Below are positions 10,111-21,463 of a stretch of 64,000 nucleotides of DNA, in pieces. Every line of letters starts with the position of its first letter. Positions within the stretch are counted from its first letter, which is position 1. Origin of the DNA: Dermacentor variabilis (Eukaryota; Arthropoda; Arachnida; Ixodida; Ixodidae); the NCBI RefSeq assembly GCF_050947875.1, contig NC_134571.1, positions 1,953,501-2,017,500 on the forward strand. The letters run 5' to 3'. The position numbers and the translations under genes are program-made. The notes below the pieces were generated by a model. The model saw nothing but the letters and a program-made list of their open reading frames with translations, made no database searches and had not been told where the DNA came from.

Positions 10111-10590
10111 TTGCATAGGATCGGCAGTTGCTACACCATTATCGGGAGATCATGGTGCGCCGGGACTTCGTTGACGCTTTGGTGATTGCCGATAACTGTT
10201 CGCGGTGACATTTTACCTTTATAAAATCACATTTTATGCCCAAAGCGACATTGATAACGTAATTTTACAGCTCTTGTGTGGCTGACGCGCAGTTGTAATG
10301 CTGAGACCATGATGTCCAAGACCTCACGAAATGGGGGCATACTGCAGTAGTTTCCGAAGGTAATGCTTCCAGCTAGCTAGAATGCTTTGCTATTTTGTGC
10401 AGAATACAGTCATGTCCCACCAGTAGTAAAATACATCACAAGCTCTCGAATAAAAAAGTAGTGACTACACTTGCATTTTTTTTTTTTTTTTTGTGGCTCA
10501 CCCTGTTCTCCGTTCCTTTTCATTACCCCTTCCACCTTCCTTATTGCTCGTTCTGAGCTGCGCTACAAGCCTATACCAACTTGCCCAACC
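10111..10590. other. Unassigned sequence between LINE tail and SINE
   Basis: No gene recognised. A poly(T) run of 16 occurs at about 10477-10492, and pyrimidine-rich sequence follows it up to the SINE. Confidence 0.4.
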
Positions 10591-10592
10591 CG

Positions 10593-10832
10593 CCGTGGTT
10601 GCTCAGTGGCTGTGGTGTTGGGCTGCTGAGCACGAGGTCGCGGGATCGAATCCCGGCCATGGCGGTTGCATTTCGATGGGGGCGAAATGCGAAAACACCC
10701 ATGTACTTAGATTTAGGTGCACGTTGAAGAACCCCAGGTGGTCGAAATTTCCAGAGCCCTCCACTACGGCGTGCCTCATAATCAGAGAGTGGTTTTGGCA
10801 CGTAAAACCCCACAATTAAAAAAAAATTAAGC
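10593..10832 (+). repeat. tRNA-derived SINE
   Basis: A RNA polymerase III type head has box A-like GTGGTTGCTCAGTGGCTG and box B-like GGGATCGAATCCC about 35 bp apart. A conserved non-tRNA body follows (GTTGCATTTCGATGGGGGCG, then GAACCCCAGGTGGTC), ending in an A-rich tail at about 10815-10832. This fits the tRNA-derived SINEs (Ruka-like) that I recall from hard ticks. It is non-coding, and the open frame running through it is incidental. Confidence 0.85.
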
Positions 10833-13120
10833 AACTCGCCCAAACTTCTACGCTCTTGGCTACACTTGCAGTTTCGAAATGACAGGTGACAGGAACAGGG
10901 CATCGTTTTGAAGGGCAAATACAATGATCGCGTTTCACTTAACTATAAAGTTCATTATAAACAGGCTCGACTAGCATGATGCTCTGTGAAAAATTTTAAT
11001 AAGCTGAAATGTGTCCACAAAAACGGTTTTGTATTGACTCGTGTAGTGAACCCATCTTTTTTTTTTCAAAGCAGTTTTTCAAAGCAGTTTTTTCAAAACG
11101 TTCAGAGCAGTTTGATAAGTGTTTCCAATCTGAGAGAGAAGGAAATGATTTTCCTGCTGGATCCGAAGGACAAACCGATGGAAATCTCATATTTTGATTT
11201 CACAGTCCACCAGCAATTGCTGGCATAACATTGTGCACCTTCTGAAGCACAGCCCCTTTCGGTGCATAAATCTTGTCCAACCGCTGCTGGCTTTAAAATT
11301 GCAAGCACGAATGCCATGATTCTGGATGTGTGTCACAATCTCAGGGTGGTAAACTTGACGCAAGGATTGTTTGAGTTAGAAAAAGCCTTTATGGGGCATG
11401 AGCATAAGAATAATAGGTATATCCAGAAAGCACGCGTTGCCAACCGAATGGCAAAACCCCAACATACGACAAACTATATACAAAGCTAGTTAATTGAATA
11501 TATTGTCATAAGTCCTTGCACACGATGTATTGTGAAGTTGAAAATATTTACATAAAATCTGTCAACGTGGCCATGTCACGTCGTCACTGCTTCCGACGAC
11601 ACGTCATTGGCCCCGCCGATGCGTCGTAGACTCGACGTCGCTGTGTCCGACGTTCGGTCCACGGTTGGCCTGGTCAAGCCTGTTTCCCATGATGCGATTT
11701 TCGTCGCACCAGAAGTACAATTTCCATCGTTTGCGATGAAAATCGCAGTCGCAGTGCCGACCCCCTAATTTTCAGCTGCGACCAACCGATTGGTCGCACT
11801 GTCGCAGCAATCGTTGCGATTTTCTGTCGAAATTGCGCGGAGAGCTATCATGGAGCTATTTCGCCGGTTTGTTTTGGAAAACGGCGACTCGCACAAGTGC
11901 AATGCCTGGAGAAGTGGATTGCTGAATTCGGTACGTACACGAAGAGAGAATAAAAAAAACTTGTACCGCAGATTCCTTTCTCCGATTTTTATGCATTTGT
12001 TGACACGTTACACAGCAAATGAAGTGCATTTTCACGTTTACTTCGTACGTCTTTGCAAGTTGTCAATACTAGGTATGACTAGGTGTTCGATCCCCACCAG
12101 ACGATGAGGTCGTCACAATTTTCTTTTGTTGAGTAGCATGCAAAAATCGCACCTTTGGAGCAGCCTGAATTATTTCAACTTTGGCAAGGGCAAATGACAA
12201 GACAGCAAAGTACCCGAAGTTTCAATGTTAGGCTGAACGCGGTACCGTTCAGTTGCATTGTCGGTTTCCAAGCGTGAACTTCCCGATGCATCTTGAAAGG
12301 TTATCTTACCTCACTTATTAAAGTTGACAGAGCGAAAGTGTAGGCTATCATAACGAATTTTCTACAATAGCATTAAAGCCGCGGCTTGAATAAACAGCGT
12401 CGTTAATTTGTTTTCGAAAATTACATGCACGATAAGTTGCACCTCTTCACATAACTTTTTTATTCCTTGCACAGAAACCGATAAACATTGACTATGTTGC
12501 GGACTTTGTATCCTTACTGCACCTGCATTAACATTTGCTTTGAAAGGTAATTAACTCTACAGCTAGTAATTTAAGTAAATTATTCGCTTGCCATAGTGGC
12601 ACAATGCACCCTCCTGCACAGTCATGTAAAACTCGTGCAACAATGCGAAAAGCAGGCAAACAGCCTCTTCTTGTGGGGATAAAACGGTATAAAACGACAC
12701 ATTAAAGAAAAGTAAATCAAAACTGTGCAGTGAAGTCAGCCAGCTGCATCCCTTCCTGTGAAACTTTGAATCCTTTAAGCACAAGCAGTTCTTGCACGTT
12801 CACAGCTGATCAAGTGTGCAGAAATATTCATGCCTTACATGTTTATAATAAGTTTCTAATGAGTTTGTGACCACATATATTAGTGTGTAAACACATTAAA
12901 TGATATCTGCTGTGATTACTCTTTATAAGTAATGAAATACCATGCTACTTGCAAGGACATATCACCCGAGAATTTAAGAATGAATTTCTGCATTTCAACT
13001 ATACACAATATGTGGTTTATCCAATAAAGGACCACAAACTGCTTTTTTGCAATGATAAACTTATTCTAAATTTTACTTACATACAAGCAAGAAAAAGTAT
13101 CTACAGACAAAAATATTGTT
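10833..13120. other. Unassigned intron-like sequence
   Basis: No gene recognised in about 2.3 kb. The section around 11600-11960 is GC-richer, with repeated TCGCA/GCGAT words and a short open frame (MELFRRFVLENGDSHKC...). This could be the end of a Harbinger-like or other DNA element, but no paired termini were found. Confidence 0.35.
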
Positions 13121-13121
13121 C

Positions 13122-13330
13122 TTCAATTTATTCACCTGCCACTGTGGCTATAGCATTCTGCTGCTAACACAAGGTGAGGGGTTGATTTGCCAGCCATGGA
13201 AGTTGCATTTCGATGGGAGTCATAGGCAAAACAAAGCTCTTGCACATATATTTAGTTCATCACCTTTTATTGAGCCCTTAAACTTCCAATTACTATTGCA
13301 TAAGGGGGCATGATATGCAAAATCTAACAC
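13122..13330 (+). repeat. Diverged tRNA-derived SINE
   Basis: Same body as the SINE at 10593: GCCATGGAAGTTGCATTTCGATGGGAGTC aligns with GCCATGGCGGTTGCATTTCGATGGGGGCG in that copy. The box A region (CACTGTGGCTATAGCATTCTG) is badly eroded, and the 3' half after about 13240 is barely recognisable. It is an older insertion of the same or a sister family. Confidence 0.6.
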
Positions 13331-14078
13331 CAATCGAAAGCAAAGGGCACAATTGTAAAACAACCATCTTTCGTGATAATTCGAGTGTGTAAACATTCAT
13401 TGCATCAATATGTATTGTTCAACAGCACTGCACAAATAAGCACAATCAGGTATAGCAAGTACTCTGTCAGGAAGCTGGTTCTACAGATATATAGATGTCA
13501 AGACATGAATTCTCATACTACGTCACACACATAGCACAAAGAAAACCTTTTTCAAGAGTTGTCCCTTCTGGCAGATATGAGTGGGCCATAAGCAGCAGAA
13601 ACTTTATTACAGGTGAAATACAGGTGAAATACTGCTTATGAAAGAAAGAAGAGAGTGAATGAAGAACAGCAGTACCTGATGCTACTCTAATAAGAGGAAC
13701 GATGAGCAAAAAATTTCTGGTAGAGCATTTAAGTTAAACGGTGACATTTTTAAAGACAGAAAATTCCAGGTGAGAGTTGGACATTTGGCTCATCCACACC
13801 AACAACACAGGAATATTACAAGAAGTATTGCAGCCTATGGTGTGCTACAGTCTATGAGAAAGCTATCTTATACAGAAATCAAGAATGATGCAATAAGCTC
13901 TCGACAACACTGCAGACTTTCTTGGCCAGTCTGGCCTCTCGTTCTGATAAGTCGACTTACATCGATATCAGAAAAAAGACTAGGATCAAGAACTACTCCA
14001 GATTGCGCATTGTGCTCCCGATAGCTGGAGAAACATACCTGCAAGTCAGCAGGAAAGAAGTTTGGGCACATTGGTGGG
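13331..14078. other. Unassigned intron-like sequence
   Basis: AT-rich sequence with no recognised gene. A short direct duplication of ACAGGTGAAATAC occurs around 13609-13631. Confidence 0.4.
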
Positions 14079-14079
14079 A

Positions 14080-14505
14080 TACATACAAACTGGGATACAT
14101 AGCGCAAGAATGACACAAGGATGAAGCAGGAACACGGGACGAGCGCTAAATTTCAACAATTTCAACAAAGCTTCCCTCTCTTAAAACAAACTACTGTTGT
14201 CTATCGCCACAGGAATAAGATAACGAGGGAAATTATTGAGGCAGCTGAGATAGCTAGAGCAGGTGACGATTGTGTTAACGTGCCATCTATTCTTTTATCA
14301 AAGAAAGAGCTTGAATTTTTGGGCATAGTAGTCACATGACTGCTTTTCCCCCTTCCCTTCAGTGTGTCTGTTGCAGTGGCGTCCCAGTGAGTGTATATAT
14401 GCTCCCCAGCTGCAATAAATCAATTGTTGAAAGTTAGCGCTTGTCCCATGTTCCTGCTTTGTCCTTGTGTCATTCTTGGGCTATGTATCCCAGTTTGTAT
14501 CAAGT
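14080..14505 (+). mobile_element. Penelope-like element 3' end with inverted terminal arms
   Basis: The open frame 14121-14339 ends in a block (REIIEAAEIARAGDDCVNV followed by PSILLSKKELEFLG) that resembles the extreme C-terminus of Penelope-like retroelements carrying a GIY-YIG endonuclease. The catalytic domains themselves are absent. The flanks are inverted repeats of about 80 bp: the ACAAACTGGGATACATAGC arm near 14084-14160 returns as its reverse complement near 14421-14500. Opposed terminal copies of this kind match the pseudo-LTR habit of Penelope elements. The family call is from memory of the motif and is moderately sure. Confidence 0.5.
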
Positions 14506-15460
14506 CAACATCCACAAATCCTCAGCTAGCGTAAGACCATAACGGCAGAGCCAGCATGTAGGTGAAACAATTATGCCATGCCTGGACGCAAATTCTATAC
14601 CTAAAGAAAAGAATAATCTTGAAATCATGGGGGGTGGGCGTGTGGATAATATGGAAAATTGCAGATGCTGTGCTTGTGTCCAAGGTATTGTACGGTGTGA
14701 ATGACCAGCAGCACACAAAAAAGACAACTCATTGAATGCAGGCATTGGTTAAGAACAGGTCTTTCCGACTTTGCCATGCTTGAAGACCTGTGTGAGAAAG
14801 AGCAAACGAACAAGCACCTAGACAGAGTAGAGTTCCACCCTGCAGCACTAATTCTTTGCCTCAAGAGCTTGGAACCTGGTCCCAAGATACTATGCCAGCT
14901 AGCATATGAGATGCAAGGATGACTATACCCCTCCCTTCAGAAACAACCTCGGGAGCATCTGAACTTCAAACACAACAGGCCCATATTGTGCAATATGGAG
15001 GCAAACAATTAGGCCAGGAGACAATATGCAACTGCCAAACAAACAGAGGAGTTTGCTAATCATGAAGATGCAAGCAAACATCAGGCACACATTGTACACA
15101 CTGATGTGGCAACAGCAGTGTAACAATAGTATGACACTACATAAAACTAAACTCCACATAAGTTAGTACCATTCCAGGTCATCCTACACTTAGAAAAGCT
15201 GAACTGAAAGAAATCAAAGCAGCACTTTTAGTGCAGATTACACACTGCACAACACTCTGCACATCTCCATGGACTCACCAGAAACTGTCTGGACCTGCAC
15301 ATCACACGAGATTATCAGGAAAATCAGGAGATTGACATGCGACTTGCAAGCACATGGCCATAAATTAAATTACAGGATACATAGCCATGCAATATTCCAG
15401 GACACAAGCAGGCTTATAAGCCTGACATAACTGAAAACTGGATGAGTTGGTCTGTATTCA
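14506..15460. other. Unassigned intron-like sequence
   Basis: No gene, paired terminus or tRNA-like block recognised in about 950 bp. Confidence 0.4.
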
Positions 15461-15563
15461 TTATTAACTAAAGTGCAACAGATAGACAACGAACAAGAAC
15501 GAAGTGCTCTGTATGTTCACTTCGTTCTTGTACATCATAGTTCTGTTGCACTATAGTTAATAA
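15461..15563. repeat. 103-bp palindrome
   Basis: The outer arms TTATTAACTAAAGTGCAACAG and CTGTTGCACTATAGTTAATAA are inverted copies with one mismatch. The inner arms GAACAAGAACGAAGTG and CACTTCGTTCTTGTAC enclose a short loop, CTCTGTATGTT. Only the segment between the inner and outer arms is unmatched. It would form a strong hairpin if transcribed. Confidence 0.8.
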
Positions 15564-16545
15564 ATTCATGAGGCTGCACAGGAGAAGAATGATACCTCCA
15601 CCCAAGGGCCAGATTTCACTTCCAAATTCACGTGTGCGCATGCACGCGCACACACACACACACACAAATGTTGCAAGGGTGCATAGCATAAAGCAGTATC
15701 AACAGGATGACACTAGAGATGGATGAGGACTAACTTTCAACTGAGGTTCATTGTAAAAATGTGGCGACGTTTCGACAAGTGGACTTTTCTTCAAGGTCAA
15801 CTTGTTGAAGCGTTGGCTCCTGCTTTCACCTTGTTCTCGTTTTGCTCATCGTCTTGAATTTCCATCTCCCGCCTTCCCAGTGTTTTCCCCAGAAAAAGAA
15901 AGACATCTTTGAAGGCTAAATAAAAAAACTGGTGCTTGATGCAGCCAAACAGATGCTACAGAAAGAAAATACAGAAAAATTCTAAGTGCAGGAAAAAAAT
16001 CATTATGATTCCCAATCCTGCATGCCAGCACCTTTCAAGAAACACTGTTGTTATTCCAATAGACAGACTGACAGCTTGCTTATGCAATGATTCTTCCAGT
16101 TTCCTGCCATTGGAAAAACAATGAGTTTCTTGGAAGGTAGCCGCATGCGCACTTGGTGATCACAATGTCTTTTTTTGCCTGGACTTGTAAATTTATATGT
16201 ATTATCTCTTTCCCACTTTTATGTTTGGTTTCATCAAGCACTAATTTTTGTCAGGTTTTATTGTTGTACTACTTTCTGGTAACCTTTATAGATTACTGCA
16301 TTTTCATAATAAACCTTTTAATTAGAAGTTAGCATACCCTGTTCTTACTGCTTCACACTATATATTCTTCCTACATTGGCCTAATAAAAGATTTTCTAAG
16401 GTACACAGAAGCATCATAAGGCCCATTAAGGTGACTTGTTGCAGTATAAAAAAATAATGAATAGCCTGGCTACAAATGGCACCAGAGCACGCAGGACGAA
16501 CAAGAAAACCGAGATGATCTAACGACCAAAAGTTTAATGTACACA
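15564..16545. other. Unassigned sequence with a short CA repeat
   Basis: No gene recognised. A CACACA microsatellite lies at about 15649-15667. The stretch 15725-15840 (TTCATTGTAAAAATGTGGCGACGTTTCGACAAG...) has the look of a dispersed repeat end, but I could not pair it. Confidence 0.35.
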
Positions 16546-16996
16546 CCGAGTAAATGCTGGCTGACAAGCAATAAACCAAACATACACTACACAAAATGGA
16601 GCAAAAGTTAATGTGTGTTTCCTGACAGGAAATGCATCCATTTCTAACGGAGGCTGTGCTGGCAACATTCTCCCAGCATTTTTAGATCTACAGCTTCCGT
16701 AATTTGTCTAGGCAGCCGATCTGCACAGAATGCTAGCTTCTTCGTCTACAATGCACGTTCAGATGTCGAGAGTGCATTGTAAAGGAAGAAGCTAGCATTC
16801 TGTGGGGATCGGCTGCCTAGAGAAATTATGGAAGCTGTAGATGCAAAGACAATGGGAGAACCTTGTCAGCATTGCCTCTGTTACACTTTCAGAGATGGAT
16901 GCGTTTTCTGTTGGGATCTGTATGGACACGCATCAGTTCTTGCTTCTGCTTTTTGTGTAACTTCGATTTATTGCTTGTCAATCAGCATTTACTCAT
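16546..16996. repeat. 450-bp near-palindrome (foldback repeat)
   Basis: Two arms of about 220 bp in inverted orientation, centred near 16770. The outermost pair is GAGTAAATGCTGGCTGACAA (16546-) with TTGTCAATCAGCATTTACTC (to 16994). The innermost pair is CACAGAATGCTAGCTTCTTC with GAAGAAGCTAGCATTCTGTG and a shared GTGCATTGTA core. Similarity is highest near the centre (about 16690-16840) and decays outward with small indels. No coding frame is maintained. It could be a foldback element or a MITE with very long TIRs. Confidence 0.75.
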
Positions 16997-19521
16997 AATG
17001 TTCAATAAAATCATTTGTTAGTACGCCTCATGATCGTCTTGGTCTCTAGCAGAAAGGTGTTCATTATTTTTACAGTGAATCTGTATATGCCTAGGCAAAA
17101 CACTCATGGTCCGATCCCAAAAACCCTAGTGTAGGGGTATGAGCCATTGTTTAGGAGGGTGTGAGCCATTGCATTCGTCTTGCATGATGGACGGAGAAAT
17201 TTCTTGTTGGGTAGACATAGAAATGCTTATGCATTTAAAACATATACATTTATCTATTTATTATTGCAGGGAAGGGACACAGAGGGGGACGGGGTTAAAA
17301 CAAGATTATAATGTCATAATTATCTCACAGCAAAGGTGTGGTGGGCCATTGGCTAGACCGATAGTGACGTCGTTTCTCTAGCAGCAGAGCGCACGGGCAG
17401 CAGTCTTTCCCCGACTTCCCAATAGGTTCAAAAATGTGTCCCTGTATTTAATTAAATGAAATGTGCAGCCCCGGTGTGTCACTTGGTAACTACAGTGCAT
17501 AACCGGCTCATAAATACTATGATTAACGCATTACAAAACACAAATGTGTAACATAATTCAGAAAGACTTTGATGGATCTGCTGTATTAACACAATGAACC
17601 ACTCATTGCACTTTCCATGATGGTGATCTTGCAAAGCGTGATGTGTAACATTCCAAATAAACAATGATAAACCCAAGCCAAACGTGTGTGTAACCTAATT
17701 AAGAAACACAGACATAACCTATAATAAAGAAGGACTTTTAATAAACCGTCGGAATTAACCCAGTGATAAACAACGGGGCCGCACATTTCAACTTCGCTGG
17801 TTTACCATCTGTACAGGGTGCACGGGCAGCAATTTTTTCTGTTATTGTTTGTTAAGTGGTGTATAATGTTGTGCCAGTAAAACACGTTGGGCTAGTTGGT
17901 GCATTGTATTGGTACTGCTTTTTTTGCTGGTTTTTTCTTAATGTTGTGCCCTTCTTCCTTTTCTAACTACTTCTTTATTCCCCCTCACATAATACTCCAA
18001 CCTTGCAGCCTGCGAGGTATATAAATAAATAAGTACATAAGCACATGTCATTCATTCATCTGCATACACCTCGCACCATTTCTTGCTCAACAAACGTCAC
18101 TGTGTTGATGGCTCACAGTGTGCATCTACATTAACTGCCGTTTGAATTGCGGTATAGTTTGTGAACAGTGTAGTGCTTAAAGATTACATGACATTAAGGT
18201 TTTTACTCTAATTTTTTTTTTTTTAAGAAGTGGTAATGAGGTTCTACTATATTCTAAATTTTGAATGCAAGTTGAATAGTCTTCGCTATTCGTATAGATT
18301 TAATAAAAGAGATACAACAACACTCTTTGGAGTCTCGTAACCCTCTGAGGGACGCATCTTTTTGTGAAATGTGTCCCTGCAAAGTTTTTTCTTTTTTTTT
18401 TGCTTTTCAGATAAATTCAGGATAACTTACTTCAAGAAAAAACAATGAAAAATTTTTTATGTGACAAATAACATGACAAAAGTTTTGTTAAAGTGCACAG
18501 ATTTATACGTAGTTTGTTGAATACATGAAACACTGGCAGAATCAACATTTTACAAGTACAGGCTAGCCTCACTATAACAGTCACACCCTACACAAAAATA
18601 CTTTTGTTATGTATGTCCTATATTCATTACAAGCATATATTTCTTAAATGCTGATATTGGCCAGAAAGGTTCGAGATTTACTTCGTTATATTTGATAATT
18701 CTTCATATCTGAGTTTGTTATATTGTGGTTTAAGTGTACAACAAAATTCAGAGAACTTATCTTTACGTTTTAAATAGGTTTAACACAACTAAGCTTGTAT
18801 TTTGAAATGTTTCATTAAATTTTTCATTTTTAATATGGGTTGCATTGATGCTGCAACCCCAGCAAAAGTGGTGGTGCGGCGGTCTCCAAGCCATGTCCGA
18901 ACCAGTTATGAAGAGTCGAGCCGTGAGATGGAAAAATGGGATGGTTAGAGCCCTTAGCTGGATCTCATGGTGAAAGTGGCAAATGCCCTGTGAATGTCCA
19001 CTGGCAATCTCGGTTGTGCATATTGGCAAAAAAGCAAAGCAAGTTTTGCTGTTGTAATCAGTTGTTAGACTGCTGGGTAAGATTCTATTAGTTATAGCGC
19101 ATCTTACAGAAAGAGACGTGCTGCAGTATTGCTAGTTTGTGAGCATCTGCCTGTAAACAAAGTAATTGCACACCTGCGGGAGAGCCATGTGGGTGAGCAT
19201 CTTGCAGTAATGCCTCGAGTGATAAAGAACAAGATACAAATCACCTCTCCCGACGGCCTTAATTGAAATAAAATATGTGAGGGTGCATATTACGAAGTGT
19301 ATAAGTGTGTTCGTGAACATGACTGAGCAGGAATACCTTTGAACTACTGCAGTAACAGCCACCACAGAACGTAGTGAAAAATCTGTTTCAGTGGAAGCCG
19401 ACGGCCTGCAGCAGAATAATCATTTTCCCTGGTAGTCGCGGAATGTTGCAGTCCCTCCAGAGCGATGCTAGATGTTCCGAAAAGGCACAGCTTTTTGTGT
19501 TCTGTTGCTGTCATTTGTGTT
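16997..19521. other. Unassigned intron-like sequence with a decayed TIR-like patch
   Basis: No gene recognised in about 2.5 kb of AT-rich DNA. The patch 18555-18740 (CTAGCCTCACTATAACAGTCACACC..., later GAGTTTGTTATATTGTGGTT) resembles the ends of pogo-type elements but is too eroded to bound. Confidence 0.35.
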
Positions 19522-19690
19522 GGGATTTCCTAGGTATACTTTGTGGCGCAAAATACATTTCTTGAAAAGGGACAGAAGAAAGGAAGACAGGGAAGCGCCA
19601 ACTGTCGCTTTGGCGCTTCACTGTCTTCCTTTCTTCTGTCCCTTTTCAAGAAATGTATTTTGCGCCACAAAGTATACCTAGGAAATCTAA
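19522..19690. repeat. Near-perfect 169-bp palindrome upstream of a LARP1 exon
   Basis: The left arm runs from GGATTTCCTAGGTATACTTT through AAATACATTTCTTGAAAAGG and AGGAAGACAGGGAAGCGCC. The right arm returns the same sequence inverted, with almost no mismatch, ending AAAGTATACCTAGGAAATC. The loop is about 10-14 nt around 19603-19610 (ACTGTCGCTT). It lies about 160 bp before the LARP1 exon at 19850, inside the preceding intron. The near-perfect arms suggest a recent origin. Confidence 0.88.
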
Positions 19691-19849
19691 GCACCAACTT
19701 GCCCAAAAAGAAGTCGTGTTGGGATTTGTTGTACATGCACAGGGTGGAATCTATGAAAGAGTGTTGTTGTTGTTGCAGTGTTGTTGCAGAAGGGGAGCAG
19801 CGATGTCATGATAACACTGCTCATGAAACAATTCTTTCTCACTATTCAG

Positions 19850-19939
19850 ATGGATGCCCAGGGGTACCTGCCATTGAGCCTGATTGCATCGTTCCACAGG
19901 ATACAGGCACTGACCCAGGACGTGGCACTTGTCATGGAG
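19850..19939 (+). CDS. LARP1: LARP1 exon: end of the La motif
   Basis: Encodes 30 residues beginning [17 protein letters not shown], which match the C-terminal part of the La motif (winged-helix RNA-binding domain) of La-related protein 1. LARP1 binds the 5' TOP motif and cap of ribosomal-protein mRNAs, and also poly(A), and represses or stabilises them downstream of TORC1 in the cytoplasm. The acceptor is pyrimidine-rich (TTCTTTCTCACTATTCAG, ending 19849). The donor is GAG|GTGGGG at 19940, phase 0. The exon joins cleanly to 19992 over a 52-bp intron. The earlier part of the La motif is not visible upstream on this strand and is probably before the window. Confidence 0.88.
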
Positions 19940-19991
19940 GTGGGGACTCTTGGGGAAGGGTGGCAGTGGACCTCACATGACTTGTGTGCAG

Positions 19992-20332
19992 GCGGTGCGT
20001 GAGAGCCCCCTGCTGGAGCTGAATGATGTCAAGGTGCGCACAGTCAACGACCCCACGCGCTGGCCATTGCCTCAAGCATCGCTGCACCCGGACGTGCCTG
20101 CCTTTGTGCCAGGCCAGCCATACCCGCCCACTTCGGATGCAGGCAATGAGGCTGACACTGAGGAGCCACCTGAGGACGAGGGCTGGAAGGAAGTGCGGCG
20201 CCGCAACCGGTCACACCGGGCTCGCACGGCGTCACAAGGCCATGCAGCCCCAGAGCGTGAGGAGCTCGAGTTCCAGTTTGATGAGGAGCTACAGCGAGCA
20301 CCCGACGGGCGCAACAACACATTCACTGACTG
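19992..20332 (+). CDS. LARP1: LARP1 exon: La-motif tail and acidic linker
   Basis: A 341-nt exon starting [16 protein letters not shown] and WPLPQ, which continue the La-module end of LARP1. An acidic linker follows ([13 protein letters not shown], then KEVRRRNR), and then the conserved block [10 protein letters not shown] ... NTFTDW that precedes the central region in LARP1 orthologues. The acceptor is CTTGTGTGCAG|GCG and the donor is CTG|GTGAGA at 20333. It ends in phase 2, and the split TG+G codon (Trp) is completed at 44084. The following intron is 23,751 bp and holds most of the transposons in this window. Base composition is GC-richer than the flanking intron, as expected for constrained coding sequence. 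Confidence 0.92.
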
Positions 20333-20805
20333 GTGAGAGAGTGCAGCACTCTGCCATGTAGTCACTTTATGGAGTTAAAGCGTGGGAAGGTGAGGCGATG
20401 ATGGTGGCTCAATCTATCACGCGCAAGGAAGGAAAGTGGGGAGGAAGCGAGCCATCTTTCATCGCGCACAAGACACGGGCGAGGGAGGGGGCTCTACTCC
20501 TACAGCAACTGCATATGGCGCGGCTACGTGGGCTCTATCTTGACAATGATCTGCGATGGGAGCAGAGTGAGAGTGCTGATGGCTTTGTGTGTGCTGTGCT
20601 TTCGCCACTTAGTTCATGTTGAAGTGTGAGGCAGCACGCGTTGAAGTATAAGGCAGTGAGATGTGCTAAATTTAGTAAGCAAATGTTTCCAAGTTTATAT
20701 GGCCGATAAAGCTAAGATCCTTACTTTGTATGCCTGTCTACTAATTGATATCGCAATCAATACTTTGCCTTTCGGGTGAAACTGTGAATTGTTCCTATTT
20801 TTCAC
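20333..20805 (+). other. Start of the 23.8-kb LARP1 intron
   Basis: Donor at 20333. The following 300 bp (GGAAGGAAAGTGGGGAGGAA..., CGCAC-rich) are GC-rich and may be a dispersed repeat. No coding similarity was recognised. Confidence 0.45.
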
Positions 20806-21360
20806 ATTCCTTGCCATGAACACCATAACTGTTTCACTTGAGGAGGACACCTCAAGTATTCCAAAGTGCAAGCACATGTAAGCGGCACCGTCGGGAAAGT
20901 GTGTCCGTGTGGCATCCCCACGAGGACAGAGGTTACATTTCTCCTCACGCATAGTGGGCACGACATCAGAAACAAGTGTGAGAGAAGAGGTGTGCGCAGA
21001 AAGAGGGGTGAAAGAGGGAAGAGGCGCACCTCAGTTGCTAGGCGACACTTGTCCTTGTGGAGCATGTGCTCACAAAACCCGATGCATCATCACATCCGCA
21101 ATAGGGTAAAAAAAAGTCCCCTTCTGGCGCTTTTGTTTTTTCTCCGGCACCATCTAGTTTTCCAAACTGTACGCCACGGCATCCGCTTTCTGCGCCTTGT
21201 CGTTTGCTAGGCTACTGTTTCAACTGCTGTAACGGATACATGGAAATCTAAGAATCCCCAGATTTCTTAATATTAATTCGTGGTACTGAGGCATTGTTAG
21301 CATCACACGGAAACGGAATAACAATCATTATTTTGAAAAGTTCGGTAGTGCATAGTTTCT
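20806..21360. repeat. Dispersed LARP1-intron repeat, copy A (left-truncated)
   Basis: Shares an ordered series of blocks with 47670-48290 and 59598-60460: the segment around GCACATGTAAGCGGCACCGTCGGGAAAGTG, then GTGTGGCATCCC, GCGACACTTGTCC, CATGTGCTCACAAAACC, CTACTGTTTCAACTGC and GGATACATGGAAATCTAAGA. It ends with a TGAAAAGTTCGGTAGTGC stretch. The left part present in the other two copies is absent. The end sequences resemble pogo-type element termini. Confidence 0.65.
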
Positions 21361-21389
21361 GATTGAAACTACTGGCAGCAAGGACTTAT

Positions 21390-21463
21390 GGAGTCACCAT
21401 CTGTCAGAAATGCCTCGCTTGCATACGGAGTCGCCATCTGTCAGAAGCACCTCGCTTGCATAC
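21390..21463. repeat. Two tandem 37-bp units
   Basis: GGAGTCACCATCTGTCAGAA... (21390-21426) is repeated with four differences at 21427-21463, directly against the left end of the next Tigger element. Confidence 0.8.

Noticed and set aside
10493..10819. 108-codon open frame
   Set aside because: It runs through the tRNA-derived SINE; the apparent protein is the translated SINE body.
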